This document shows, one piece after another, positions 25,490 through 33,488 of a DNA stretch of 64,000 nt. Each line of letters starts with the position of its first letter. Position 1 is the first letter of the stretch. The stretch is from Telmatobacter sp. DSM 110680 (GTDB lineage Bacteria; Acidobacteriota; Terriglobia; Terriglobales; Acidobacteriaceae). Location: assembly GCF_039994875.1 (NCBI RefSeq), contig NZ_CP121196.1, positions 5,270,001-5,334,000 on the forward strand. Reading direction: 5' to 3'. Under the pieces are notes generated by a model that was given only the letters and a program-made list of their open reading frames with translations, was not told the DNA's origin and searched no databases. Position numbers and translations under genes: made by a program.

Positions 25490-27286
25490 CTAAAAGCTGA
25501 TACTTCGGTTCGGGAACCAGGTAAGCCGAATGGAAGTGTTGGTCACCGTTTGCGTACCTGGCAAATAAATAGGAGCCTTGTAGCGCTCATAGGTGAAGGT
25601 GCCATTGATTTCAAAGTCGCGGCCGACGCGCTTGACTACGTTGAAATTCAAGTCGGCCAGCGTGGTGCCTCCGGGAATGAAGTCTTTCGCAGCCTTCTGG
25701 GTGCGCAGACTGAGTTGCAACCACTCGTTGCCGCTCAAGTGATAGGTAATCCACGCCTGTCCACCTTTGTCCTCGCGCCCAACCCAATCGCCAAATAGTT
25801 GGCCTTTGTTCGTGTAACCCTGCTTCTGGATCGATTCGTAGTATTGATAACGGCCTCCAACACTGCTTGGATGGGACGAATCGGTGTTTACGGCTTCGGC
25901 GCGCAGATCGAGCTTCGGTACGCCGGGAAAATGCGATAGATAGAGTCCCGGCCTGTAGGTGGCGTGTCCAGCGAAGATTGGGCTCGGAGTATCGTGCGCT
26001 TCCATGTCGGTGTAGAGCGTGAGCCAGTTGCGCGGAAATGGAAGTCGGTATGAGAAGTCGAGAGCGCCGAAACGCGCTCCGGGATCTTGAGGCGAATTCT
26101 TGATGTCGGTATGGACACTGTCGAGGCTGAAGAAGCTGCGCAAAAAAGTATGAAGCGTGATCGGCTCATGGTCCTTACCGCCCCAGATCACTGTACGTTC
26201 GAAGCCAAATTCCAAATCGCGCGTAGGCTTGAAACTAAGCTTCTCCGCATGAACCCAGGGATCGTTTGGTTGCGTGTGTCCCTTGAGTGATCCGACCAGA
26301 AAGTCATAGCGAATCGGTCCGATCACGCGCGAGAGCAGCGGAACGCGTAGCGGCTCAGTGCGGTTGATCTGGAAGGCATAAATATTCTCTGCATTGTTTG
26401 ACCATGCCATGGCACTTCCCTCCCCGGGACCGAGCCATTGGTCGTGCTTGCCGATCGAGACTTCGTGGTTGTGAACATTGACGGAGAGGTAAGCCTCCAT
26501 CAAACGCCCAACGGTGGTGGTCGGGATTGGTCCCCTGGGAATTGTCGCCTGATTGTAAGGAAGGCCGGTAGCCGGGTTTATGAAATAAATGAGATCAACG
26601 TTCGTTGATAGATTCTCTGCCAGGGCGGTGGAATATCCGGCAGCCGAAGGCGCTCCCTGGAATTCACCGCGCACATAAAGAAGATATCTGCCAGCGGATG
26701 CATATCCACTGAGGCCAGAGTAGTTGTTCAATCCATTCTCGAATGGACGTCCATAATCGTTCACTATGCTTGAGCCGAGATGATAGCTGTCGTGAAGCGG
26801 AGTTCCCGTGATGGCACGAAGCAGCGAATAGGACGACTCAAGACGCGCTTGGCCACGAGGCGACGTGCAATCCTGAATATCGGGTAAGAGTTCGCGCAGG
26901 AGCACCGCGTAGAGATTTTGCGCCTCGTCAGCGGTTGAATCACCATACAAATTCGCATCCTCAATTTCCCGCGAAGTATCCCGAAGCATGTGGATTAGAT
27001 TCAAGCGCGTCCACGGACGCATGCCGAGATAGACGTCTTGCGTGTAGCCGAGAGCGTTCAGCCGCGTCACTGCCGGGTAAATCCAACTGTCGAGCGGAAT
27101 GTACGGCGAGCCATTGGTCGAGGATTCACAATCCTGCAATGCATTTCCGGTTTGGGTTGCCAGCTGAGTGTGCTGCAGCGCAGTTGACTGTGCCGCGAGG
27201 GGAAGACCCGCAGCAATAGAAAATGCGGCTACTACGTTCGCGAATGTGACTAAACCCGCAGCAGAAAAGGTCCCGAGCTTAAACAA
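25490..27286 (-). CDS. Wzi-like capsule assembly outer-membrane protein
   Basis: 598 residues from a TTG at 27286 that has GAGGA eight bases upstream and opens a signal peptide (LGTFSAAGLVTFANVVAAFSIAAGLPLAAQS); an upstream TTG at 27334 in the same frame lacks a ribosome site. After the signal comes a helical segment, PLDSWIYPAVTRLNALGYTQDVYLGMRPWTRLNLIHML, the pattern seen in acidobacterial 'capsule assembly Wzi family' proteins. The rest alternates amphipathic strands and ends with an aromatic residue (..SISF), as expected for a beta-barrel. Wzi is a surface lectin that anchors capsule. Its position next to the polysaccharide locus supports that role. It converges on the HTH regulator, with 71 bases between stops. 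Confidence 0.85.
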   Translation of the reverse strand: MFKLGTFSAAGLVTFANVVAAFSIAAGLPLAAQSTALQHTQLATQTGNALQDCESSTNGSPYIPLDSWIYPAVTRLNALGYTQDVYLGMRPWTRLNLIHMLRDTSREIEDANLYGDSTADEAQNLYAVLLRELLPDIQDCTSPRGQARLESSYSLLRAITGTPLHDSYHLGSSIVNDYGRPFENGLNNYSGLSGYASAGRYLLYVRGEFQGAPSAAGYSTALAENLSTNVDLIYFINPATGLPYNQATIPRGPIPTTTVGRLMEAYLSVNVHNHEVSIGKHDQWLGPGEGSAMAWSNNAENIYAFQINRTEPLRVPLLSRVIGPIRYDFLVGSLKGHTQPNDPWVHAEKLSFKPTRDLEFGFERTVIWGGKDHEPITLHTFLRSFFSLDSVHTDIKNSPQDPGARFGALDFSYRLPFPRNWLTLYTDMEAHDTPSPIFAGHATYRPGLYLSHFPGVPKLDLRAEAVNTDSSHPSSVGGRYQYYESIQKQGYTNKGQLFGDWVGREDKGGQAWITYHLSGNEWLQLSLRTQKAAKDFIPGGTTLADLNFNVVKRVGRDFEINGTFTYERYKAPIYLPGTQTVTNTSIRLTWFPNRSISF

Positions 27287-27531
27287 ATTTAGATTCCTCG
27301 TTGCGCCCGCAGTGGTGCATTTCAATGCATTCAACCGAACCGGTTCGCGGCGGATTGGATGGTCGAGATTGCTTTTGGATATAGAGCTAGCCTATCTGTT
27401 CCGTCTCGGAGTTCCGAGAATCCCGACAAATACCCTTGTAACAGCGCATCTGGAAATGGGCTGTGCGCAACGCCACTGCAGTTGACGTAGGCGATGAACA
27501 AAAAAGGCTGCTTAAAGGACTACTCGGAAGT

Positions 27532-27885
27532 TGGTGGAGGCGGCGGGAGTCGAACCCGCGTCCGAAATCGCTGTCAGCCGGGAAGATCCATGTTCAGTCC
27601 AGTTCCGCATGTTTTCGCCTCAAACGCTCAGAACGGACAAGATGCGCCTGAAGCTAGTCCGATGATCTTATGGCTGCAACACGGACCGAGAAGCAGTCAC
27701 CAGCCTACTGAATGACGTCTGATTCGCCGCCCATAGGCGAAGCTGCGAGAGACGGCTGCTTAGTTAATTAAGCAGCAAGTGCCAGGTTATCGTTGGCAAC
27801 TTTGTTTTTGCAGGCGATTACGGGTGCCCACACCCCGACATGCCTCCCATGCCGCAATCGATCCCGTCGAAACCGTGACGCCCCC
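27532..27885 (-). ncRNA. ssrA: tmRNA (transfer-messenger RNA), one-piece form
   Basis: 354 nucleotides. The 5' end at 27885 reads GGGGGCGTCACGGTTTCGAC, the conserved tmRNA start. The 3' end reads GGGTTCGACTCCCGCC then CGCCTCC, a discriminator A and encoded CCA at 27534-27532. The acceptor stem GGGGGCG pairs with CGCCTCC (one G-U). The tag frame runs from resume codon GCC at 27797 to stop TAA at 27768 and encodes ANDNLALAA. Its alignment with the E. coli resume region (CAAAAA..GT before GCC AAC GAT) supports the frame. It rescues stalled ribosomes with SmpB, which is not in this window. There is an in-frame TAA followed by TTAA. Confidence 0.95.
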
Positions 27886-27981
27886 AATGCTGCACTCCTT
27901 ACGATGACCGAGGAATGCGGCTGGATGCAAGCCCGTCCAACTGGCTCGTGCTGCTGGATCTATTCTACGCCGAAAGCACGC

Positions 27982-28533
27982 CTAGAAATGATAGGCCAGT
28001 CCCACGCCCACTCGATAGTGTGACGGACCGTGACCGCCAGAATCGCTTGCGGTGGGGGCTTTGCCATTGCCGAGGTAGTCGCCTGCGACTCGGAATTTCA
28101 ATCCCAGGAACACCGGTATATCGGCGCCTCCGCCCAGCGCATAGCTGCCGGCGTTGTATCCAACCCCTGGAAAGGTGGTCAAAGTCGCAGTCTCATGGGC
28201 GACACCGCCAAGAGCATGAGCAAAGGCGCTGAAACCCACGGCGTGCACTGTGACGCGAGGACCGAACATGACCAGCGTCACGTGCTGCGAAAACCCGCTG
28301 GAACTGGCACCGTAGTGCGAGACGTCGCCTTCAGCGCCGACAAAGGGGAGGAACTTGACGTGCGCCGCTGCCTGCCAGCCATTCATTCCGCTGGTGTTCG
28401 CGGCATATAAATTGCTCCCGACTCGGCTATAACCGAAATAGACATCCGCTTTGTCTGCTCCTCGGGCCTGGCCCACGAACGCAATGGAGAACATCAGTGA
28501 TGCAAAAATAGCGGCAAGATTGCGCAACTTCAT
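27982..28533 (-). CDS. Exported beta-barrel protein, OmpA/OprF-like porin fold
   Basis: 183 residues from ATG 28533, which has GAGGAGG nine bases upstream. The signal peptide (MKLRNLAAIFASLMFSIAFVGQARG) is clear. The remainder has alternating strand patterns (ADVYFGYSRVGSNLYA, GWQAAAHVKFLPFVGAEGDVSHYG, TLVMFGPRVTVH, FSAFAHALGGVAH, VGVGLAYHF) and ends in Phe, as for an eight-stranded outer-membrane barrel. No ligand-binding or enzymatic motif is visible. A related acidobacterial barrel lies at 35660-36295. The gene is monocistronic, between tmRNA and a PCYCGC protein. Confidence 0.75.
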   Translation of the reverse strand: MKLRNLAAIFASLMFSIAFVGQARGADKADVYFGYSRVGSNLYAANTSGMNGWQAAAHVKFLPFVGAEGDVSHYGASSSGFSQHVTLVMFGPRVTVHAVGFSAFAHALGGVAHETATLTTFPGVGYNAGSYALGGGADIPVFLGLKFRVAGDYLGNGKAPTASDSGGHGPSHYRVGVGLAYHF

Positions 28534-28654
28534 TGGTATCACCCTCCTCAACTAGTCAAATGTTGAGTTGCACGATCAGCTGCTTACGATCACTTTCGGC
28601 AGCGGAAAATCTCACATCGAGACAATCGAAGAATCCGACCGACTCGGCGAAGGG

Positions 28655-29104
28655 CTACTGCTTCTCAAGATCGATCTGCTCGTAAGCGTGCTGGGCAATG
28701 CCGGCGCGGATTTCCGCTGGGGTTTTGCCTGACTTGGTCATGGCGAAGGCGTAGAAGGCTTCCTTGGCGCAGGTGGAACATTCGGCTCCATGCAAACCTT
28801 CGTAGCAACTGCGCAGACTGGTGTGGCCGAGGGATCGGTCGCAGCGGCAGTTGCATGGGAGCTGATAGAGCACATTGCCAATCTTTGCGGCCTGCTGGTA
28901 AACGTGCACCTGCCAGGGGTAGCGGAAGTTATCGCCAGTCAGTTTCGCGCCAGAAAGCATGGGCGGCAATGGTGTGACTTTCAACGGAGCCGCAGGATGG
29001 TATGCAGGAATATCTTCAGCAGGGTTCGACCACTGAGCATAGCTGGCAGCGGTGATGGCGAAGACTGCAAAGCCGAGAATCCAACGTCTCTTAGCAAAAT
29101 TCAT
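28655..29104 (-). CDS. PCYCGC-motif exported protein
   Basis: 149 residues. An N-terminal signal peptide or anchor (about 6-24, RRWILGFAVFAITAASYAQ) is followed by a short domain and the cysteine-rich core LPCNCRCDRSLGHTSLRSCY, then CSTC, close to the C-terminus. This matches the family of exported proteins with the PCYCGC motif, whose function is unknown. The conserved His and multiple Cys suggest a metal or redox centre in the periplasm. The neighbours give no functional hint. A terminator-like hairpin and a candidate small RNA lie just upstream. Confidence 0.78.
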   Translation of the reverse strand: MNFAKRRWILGFAVFAITAASYAQWSNPAEDIPAYHPAAPLKVTPLPPMLSGAKLTGDNFRYPWQVHVYQQAAKIGNVLYQLPCNCRCDRSLGHTSLRSCYEGLHGAECSTCAKEAFYAFAMTKSGKTPAEIRAGIAQHAYEQIDLEKQ

Positions 29105-29282
29105 GAATGGCGCTCTCTCTCGTCATTTTAGACCGGAATGACGAGCGATCAAAATCCCCAGCGCCGCAGGCAGAAAACCGGTGGCGACTGAAATTAGATG
29201 GGGCGACGAAGCGTCTTACCGGCCGATGAGAGTCCGCGATAGTATTGGGTTCAAGGTGAATCTGATCTACGCTGTTTGGCAC

Positions 29283-29318
29283 AAAAAAAGACGGCACGAA
29301 CGTTTTTTGTTCGTGCCG
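29283..29318 (-). terminator. Strong Rho-independent terminator on the minus strand
   Basis: Perfect ten-base arms (29292-29301 and 29309-29318) around a seven-base loop are followed on the minus strand by T-C and a run of seven T (29289-29283). No protein gene ends just upstream of it on that strand, so it most likely terminates the candidate small RNA at 29283-29391. Confidence 0.85.
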
Positions 29319-29391
29319 GGAGGCCAGTGACGCAAACTACTTCCAGCTTTGGTGCGATCAAGAAGACCGCGCTCCATCACTGGAATATCTA
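29283..29391 (-). ncRNA. Candidate structured small RNA of unknown family
   Basis: About 109 nucleotides between a promoter-like element and a strong terminator, in a region with no coding frame. On the minus strand an outer stem pairs 29377-29383 with 29324-29330 (seven bases, perfect, CCAGTGA/TCACTGG). An inner stem (29370-29376 with 29350-29356, one mismatch) stacks directly on it, leaving a 19-nucleotide internal bulge on one side and a 13-nucleotide loop. The terminator hairpin follows within five bases. It does not look like 4.5S RNA. A short 6S-like RNA or a lineage-specific acidobacterial RNA motif are options that I cannot tell apart. Confidence 0.55.
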
Positions 29392-29397
29392 CACGAT

Positions 29398-29426
29398 ACT
29401 ATAGATTCACCTCGAAGCAAATACAA
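29398..29426 (-). promoter_or_regulatory. Candidate sigma-70-type promoter for the small RNA
   Basis: On the minus strand the -35 TTGTAT (29426-29421) and the -10 TATAGT (29403-29398) are separated by exactly 17 bases. The -10 matches five of six consensus bases and the -35 about three of six. The start would fall near 29391, just before the outer stem of the candidate RNA. Confidence 0.45.
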
Positions 29427-29543
29427 AATATTAAATTTTCTCGCGATGCGGGACACAAAACCTTTAGGAATGTCGTGGCATCTAACGACGGCCTTACGAA
29501 TATCTGATCAGTTGAGACAGGATAGGATGAAGCAAGGTGACCT
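29427..29543. other. Rest of the 439-base gene-free stretch 29105-29543
   Basis: The stretch between the PCYCGC protein and the small membrane protein holds the terminator, candidate RNA and promoter listed separately. In 29105-29282 and 29427-29543 I see no gene. The latter probably carries the promoter of the 29544 gene, which has AAGGTGA as ribosome site. Confidence 0.5.
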
Positions 29544-29789
29544 ATGATAAACGACGTGGAATCAGACGTTTCAAAAACCAAGGAAGCCGCCTCCCACGTC
29601 GAGCCGTACGATCCGGCCTCGCGCGGCTGGCTCAAGGTTGGGACGATTGCTGCCGCTTCAGCCGTTCTGGGAGGCTTGGCAGCGGCATGGTTCTACCGCA
29701 AGACGCTCTCCCGACTTCGGGAGGCTGAAAATGAGATTCCGGATTCGAAAACCGGTACTACTGAGGACCGGATGGGAGAGGATTTCTGA
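29544..29789 (+). CDS. Small single-pass membrane protein, unknown
   Basis: 81 residues, with AAGGTGA about six bases before the ATG. A polar, acidic N-terminus (MINDVESDVSKTKEAASHVEP) leads to one membrane helix (about 33-50, VGTIAAASAVLGGLAAAWF) and a charged C-terminal tail rich in Glu, Arg and Asp. The topology suggests a small inner-membrane protein. Its 3' end overlaps the 3' end of gmhA by 32 bases on the opposite strand. I do not recognise a family; YtxH-like small proteins have similar layout, but the match is only in architecture. Confidence 0.6.
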   Translation: MINDVESDVSKTKEAASHVEPYDPASRGWLKVGTIAAASAVLGGLAAAWFYRKTLSRLREAENEIPDSKTGTTEDRMGEDF

Positions 29790-30408
29790 CTCCCGCCCCA
29801 TTCGGAGTAGCTGCGGCCTTTCCCGTATTCACTTCCTTTTCGAGGATTTCGCACAGCACGTGGCCAGCGAGGATGTGTGCCTCCTGGATGCGAGGCGTGT
29901 CTGAGGACGGAACCTCAAACAGGAAGTCAGCCGCCGTAGCGATCTTTCCACCTCCTTTGCCCGTAAAAGCCACCGTGACCGCGCCTATTTTGCGCGCAGC
30001 CTCAAGGGCCAGATAGACGTTTCGGCTGTTGCCGGAGGTCGAAATGGCGACCACGACATCCCCCTTGCGTGCCAATGTCTCCACCTGACGCTGAAAGATG
30101 TGTTCGTAGCCGTAGTTGTTGCTGGCTGCGGTGAGTATCGACGTGTCTGTGGACAGAGCAATCGAAGGAATACCGGGACGATCGAGGCGAAAGCGGACAA
30201 CGAGTTGGCCATTCAGATGTTGCGCATCCGCGGCGCTGCCCCCGTTGCCGCACCACAGGATTTTGCCACCCATGCGGATGGAGAGGACCATCTCGCTTGC
30301 GATCTGATCGAGTACCTGCTGCTGATCGCGGAGAGCTTGAATTATCTGGATGTGCTCGGCCAGGGCTGCCTGGAAGATTCTGGCGCGGTCAGGGATGGTT
30401 TCGGACAT
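29758..30408 (-). CDS. gmhA: Sedoheptulose-7-phosphate isomerase (GmhA), SIS domain
   Basis: 216 residues from ATG 30408; an ATG nine bases earlier is too close to the AGGA site. It converts sedoheptulose 7-phosphate to D-glycero-manno-heptose 7-phosphate, the first step of ADP-heptose synthesis for lipopolysaccharide or glycans. Family marks: GKILWCGNGGSAADAQHLNGQLVVRF (about 50-75, phosphate and zinc-site region), STSGNSRNV (about 125-133), and DTPRIQEAHILAGHVLCE near the C-terminus with the second metal/catalytic region. No other heptose gene (hldE, gmhB) lies nearby, so it is a stand-alone gene here. The C-terminal tail (about 20 residues, Pro/Gly-rich) is longer than usual and overlaps the convergent small gene. 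Confidence 0.9.
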   Translation of the reverse strand: MSETIPDRARIFQAALAEHIQIIQALRDQQQVLDQIASEMVLSIRMGGKILWCGNGGSAADAQHLNGQLVVRFRLDRPGIPSIALSTDTSILTAASNNYGYEHIFQRQVETLARKGDVVVAISTSGNSRNVYLALEAARKIGAVTVAFTGKGGGKIATAADFLFEVPSSDTPRIQEAHILAGHVLCEILEKEVNTGKAAATPNGAGVRNPLPSGPQ

Positions 30409-30589
30409 GGATTTCATATTCCTGAAGGAGATGGGCCGAGTGCTGCCCGCGCGGTGTGAGCGCGCTCCAGCATCTTACTCCAGCAGGTGATGCTTTGAGG
30501 ATTGGAAACTGGTTGAGGACTAGGAATCTCGACAATGATGCGATGCGTGCCGCCCAGTTCTGAACGGCACGCGATGGTTGCGAGACTGC

Positions 30590-32383
30590 TTAGTGGCTGA
30601 GGACGAACTGAAGCTGGCCAACGTACACGCCGTAGGGGCCGAGTTGAATGATCTTCAGCGAGCTTGGATCGTTTGCGCCAGGAGTCTTCAAGAGCGTGTT
30701 TACGGGACCATCAGTCAAGCCCGCCCCGACAAGATTCACGGTCTGGGGCTCGGCGGTGAAGTTGACCGCCACTACCACGGGCGGCGCGCCCGCGGCCTCG
30801 CGTTTCCAGCTCAGCACTTTTGTATTCCTTGTATCAAGCATGGTGTCTGAGCCCTGGGAGAGGGCGCGATTGGTTTTCTTGAGCCGGATGAGGGCTTGAT
30901 ACCAGGCAAATAACGAATTGGGATCGCTCTTCTCAGTTTGCACATTGATTGTGGAAGCGTTGGGCGGGACGGGTAACCATGGCTTTGCAGTCGGCGCATC
31001 GAATCCGGCATTCGGAGCAGGTGTCCACTGCATGGGCGTACGCTCACCGTCGCGGCCCTTCTCCTTAGGCCAGCCGATAACACCGATCGGATCCTTTACG
31101 TCCTCCTTCCGCGCCGGCGGCGTTGTCTTCATGCCGATTTCGTCGCCGTAGTAAAAGAGCGATGCACCGCGGCTCGCAAACAGAATCGTAGAGATGACGC
31201 GCTGAATATCGGTGTCGTGTACACCGTCGCCATAGCGTGCATCGATGCGCGGGTTATCGTGATTGTCGAAGACGATCAGCGGAACATTTTCACCAAGATC
31301 CGTCTCCGCATCTTCGAGCTTCGAACGGAACGCGGCCACGTCAAGCTTGTTGATGAATCCGATTTGCGTGTCCATGGGCAGTTGGAACTCGGGATGCTCA
31401 AATGTTCCATACTGCTTGAGAAGTTCAGCGATATTCGGCAGGTAGGTTTCGCCTACAAAAACTCGAGTGCCCGGAAACTTGTCGGTTGAAAACTGGTCGG
31501 CATATGCGCGCATCTCCGCCATCACAGCGTGAACTTCGGGGAGATTGCTGGTACGGGTGTCCTGCAGTGCGACATCGCCGTAGGCGTTGGTGAAGCTTTT
31601 GCCATCCTTGTCGAGGGCGACATCCTCATCTCTCATCTGGGGATCTTCAAACAATGTGGGAATGGCGTCGAAACGGAAACCGCTAACACCTTTTTTGAGC
31701 CAGAATGCGAGGATGTCTTTGAATGCCTGGTGAACCTTCGGGTTATTCCAATTGAAGTCAGGCTGCTGAATATAGAACTTGTGGTAGTAGTACTGCCGCG
31801 TTTTTTCGTCCCACTCCCATGCCGAATGGCCGAAAGCGGACTGCCAGTTATTTGGCGGCTGTCCCTTGTCAGTCGCGGTCTCGCCCTTGCCGTCGTGCCA
31901 TACGTACCAGTCGCGATAGGGATTGTCTTTGGATAAGCGCGAGTCGAGGAACTTGTGTTTGTCTGACGAGTGGTTCATCACCATGTCCATCAGCACACGG
32001 ATGTGGCGCTTGTTGGCTTCGGCGATGAGGTGATCGAAGTCGGCCATGGTGCCGTATTTGGGATCAATAGCCTCGTAGTCGGAGATGTCGTAGCCAAAGT
32101 CGACTTGAGGCGAGGGATAGCACGGCGTAAGCCAGATCGCATCGACACCAAGTTCTTTCAGATAGTCGAGATGCGCGGCGATGCCCTTCAAGTCGCCGAT
32201 TCCATCGTTATTCGAATCGGCAAAGCTGCGCGGATAAATCTCGTAGAAAACGCCGTTGCGCCACCAGTTTTTTTCGTCCTCCTTGCTGGGCGTGGACGAA
32301 GTCTGTGCTCTTACGACTTGAACTGCGAAGCTTAATGTGAGAGCGATTGTGGCGACGGTTGCGAATTTCCTGGTCCAGTGCAT
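30590..32383 (-). CDS. Exported GH13 alpha-glucosidase / alpha-amylase-family enzyme
   Basis: 597 residues from ATG 32383 with GAGGAG about seven bases upstream; the frame extends 53 residues further without a ribosome site. Signal peptide at 1-26 (..ALTLSFAVQVVRAQ). The GH13 barrel is clear: YEIYPRSFADSNNDGIGDLKGI, GVDAIWLTPCYPSP, DMVMNHSS, the nucleophile in GFRFDA (D239), the acid/base in FVGETY (E312), and FDNHDNPR (D376). Domain order and the WYVW...NNWQSAFGHSAWEWDE insert fit oligo-1,6-glucosidase or alpha-glucosidase-like subfamilies rather than endo-amylases. It should cleave alpha-glucans in the periplasm. A paralogue lies two genes upstream, with a TIGR03435 gene between. Confidence 0.9.
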   Translation of the reverse strand: MHWTRKFATVATIALTLSFAVQVVRAQTSSTPSKEDEKNWWRNGVFYEIYPRSFADSNNDGIGDLKGIAAHLDYLKELGVDAIWLTPCYPSPQVDFGYDISDYEAIDPKYGTMADFDHLIAEANKRHIRVLMDMVMNHSSDKHKFLDSRLSKDNPYRDWYVWHDGKGETATDKGQPPNNWQSAFGHSAWEWDEKTRQYYYHKFYIQQPDFNWNNPKVHQAFKDILAFWLKKGVSGFRFDAIPTLFEDPQMRDEDVALDKDGKSFTNAYGDVALQDTRTSNLPEVHAVMAEMRAYADQFSTDKFPGTRVFVGETYLPNIAELLKQYGTFEHPEFQLPMDTQIGFINKLDVAAFRSKLEDAETDLGENVPLIVFDNHDNPRIDARYGDGVHDTDIQRVISTILFASRGASLFYYGDEIGMKTTPPARKEDVKDPIGVIGWPKEKGRDGERTPMQWTPAPNAGFDAPTAKPWLPVPPNASTINVQTEKSDPNSLFAWYQALIRLKKTNRALSQGSDTMLDTRNTKVLSWKREAAGAPPVVVAVNFTAEPQTVNLVGAGLTDGPVNTLLKTPGANDPSSLKIIQLGPYGVYVGQLQFVLSH

Positions 32384-32538
32384 TGCTGTCTCCTCGTCCT
32401 TGGAGTGGTCTCGCGATTCAAGCGCGAAAACGGCACATCCCCTTCCGATGCTCATGAATTGGCAACGGTGTGAACAGGGCAAAAGTAACACAATCGGCTC
32501 GGGTTGGGGGAGTTGAAAGTAAGACGGGATGCGATGCC

Positions 32539-33345
32539 TCAATTGGCCGAAGGCGGCTCGAAGCGATCAACGACAACGACCTCGATCAGATCCTGCGCCG
32601 ATACAAGTTTCAGACCGAGTTGCTCCTGAATGAGAGTCAAGATGGAAGGCCCGCTGGGATCAAGGAGCGCGCTTGCTGCCGATTTCAAGGTGATGTCGTA
32701 AACGCCCGGGATACCGGTGCGATCGATCACCGGCAAGTCGATGGTACGAATTTCAGTCAGTTGCTGCGCAAAGTCGCCAAGGGACACGTTTTGAAAGACG
32801 AAGCCTCCGTCGACGACGCGCGGAAATGTTTCCTTCGGATAAGAGGGAGGAATGGTGGCCGACTTGTCTTTCGGAAGCCTTGGACCGCCCTTCGCTATGA
32901 CCAGTTCATAGACGGACGTCTTCTTCTGCTCGCGGTGAAGCTGAAGCTTGAACCGAGTGGCGAGAAGATCCTGCAGCATCAGCCTCAGGGTGCTTTCGGC
33001 AACATGATCGCCTGACTTTGCGCGAAGATCGTAACGCGATCCTGCGAGCGAATTCGGCCCGGAGAGTTGATAGTGCTGGAGCTTATAGGCCCACTCGATC
33101 ATCTCGCTCAAATCGATGTTGCGCATGGTGAGGCCGTCAGCGGTGGTTTCAATCTGCGATCGTGTTCCGCCTTCCCCGCCGGATTCTCCGCCCGCCACTG
33201 GCCTAATCGATGCGACTTCGAAGGAGACTGTCGGATGGATCTGAGAGTGCGCATGACGAGGAAATAAAAAGAAAAGAGCGCATGCAATCGCAAATGCCCG
33301 AACAAAAGTGGCCGGCCGTGAAAGGCGTGGGGAGTCCGTCCTCAT
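32539..33345 (-). CDS. TIGR03435-family exported protein
   Basis: 268 residues. Signal peptide at 1-34 (..FAIACALFFLFPRHAHSQ). The family pattern is clear: FEVASIRPV just after the signal (42-50), GLTMRNIDLSEMIEWAYKL, LRLMLQDLLATRFKLQLHRE, YELVIAKGGPRLP, and a C-terminal LTLIQEQLGLKLVSAQDLIEVVVVD. This family is strongly expanded in acidobacteria and a few other soil lineages. Its function is unknown, and it has been seen near peptidase or transcription genes in other loci. Here it is sandwiched between two GH13 enzymes on the same strand, separated by 155 and 143 bases, which may be a co-regulated set. Confidence 0.85.
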   Translation of the reverse strand: MRTDSPRLSRPATFVRAFAIACALFFLFPRHAHSQIHPTVSFEVASIRPVAGGESGGEGGTRSQIETTADGLTMRNIDLSEMIEWAYKLQHYQLSGPNSLAGSRYDLRAKSGDHVAESTLRLMLQDLLATRFKLQLHREQKKTSVYELVIAKGGPRLPKDKSATIPPSYPKETFPRVVDGGFVFQNVSLGDFAQQLTEIRTIDLPVIDRTGIPGVYDITLKSAASALLDPSGPSILTLIQEQLGLKLVSAQDLIEVVVVDRFEPPSAN

Positions 33346-33488
33346 CGGCCAAATGTTACCTCATATGTCGCGCGGGCCTAAAGCGTATTTTCAAAATGCG
33401 GATCGATAAGCACGAGACAATATTTCCTCGGCACTCACACTTCCTTACCATGTCTAAAAGCGAGACATGGGGCACGGATCCCCCGAGC

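Noticed and set aside
25475..25491. AGAGC/GCTCT hairpin at the Wzi-like stop codon
   Set aside because: The stem has only five bases and overlaps the stop codon; no T run follows, so it is not reported as a terminator.
27463..27715. Short plus-strand frames over the tmRNA
   Set aside because: They are shadows of the conserved tmRNA sequence on the minus strand.
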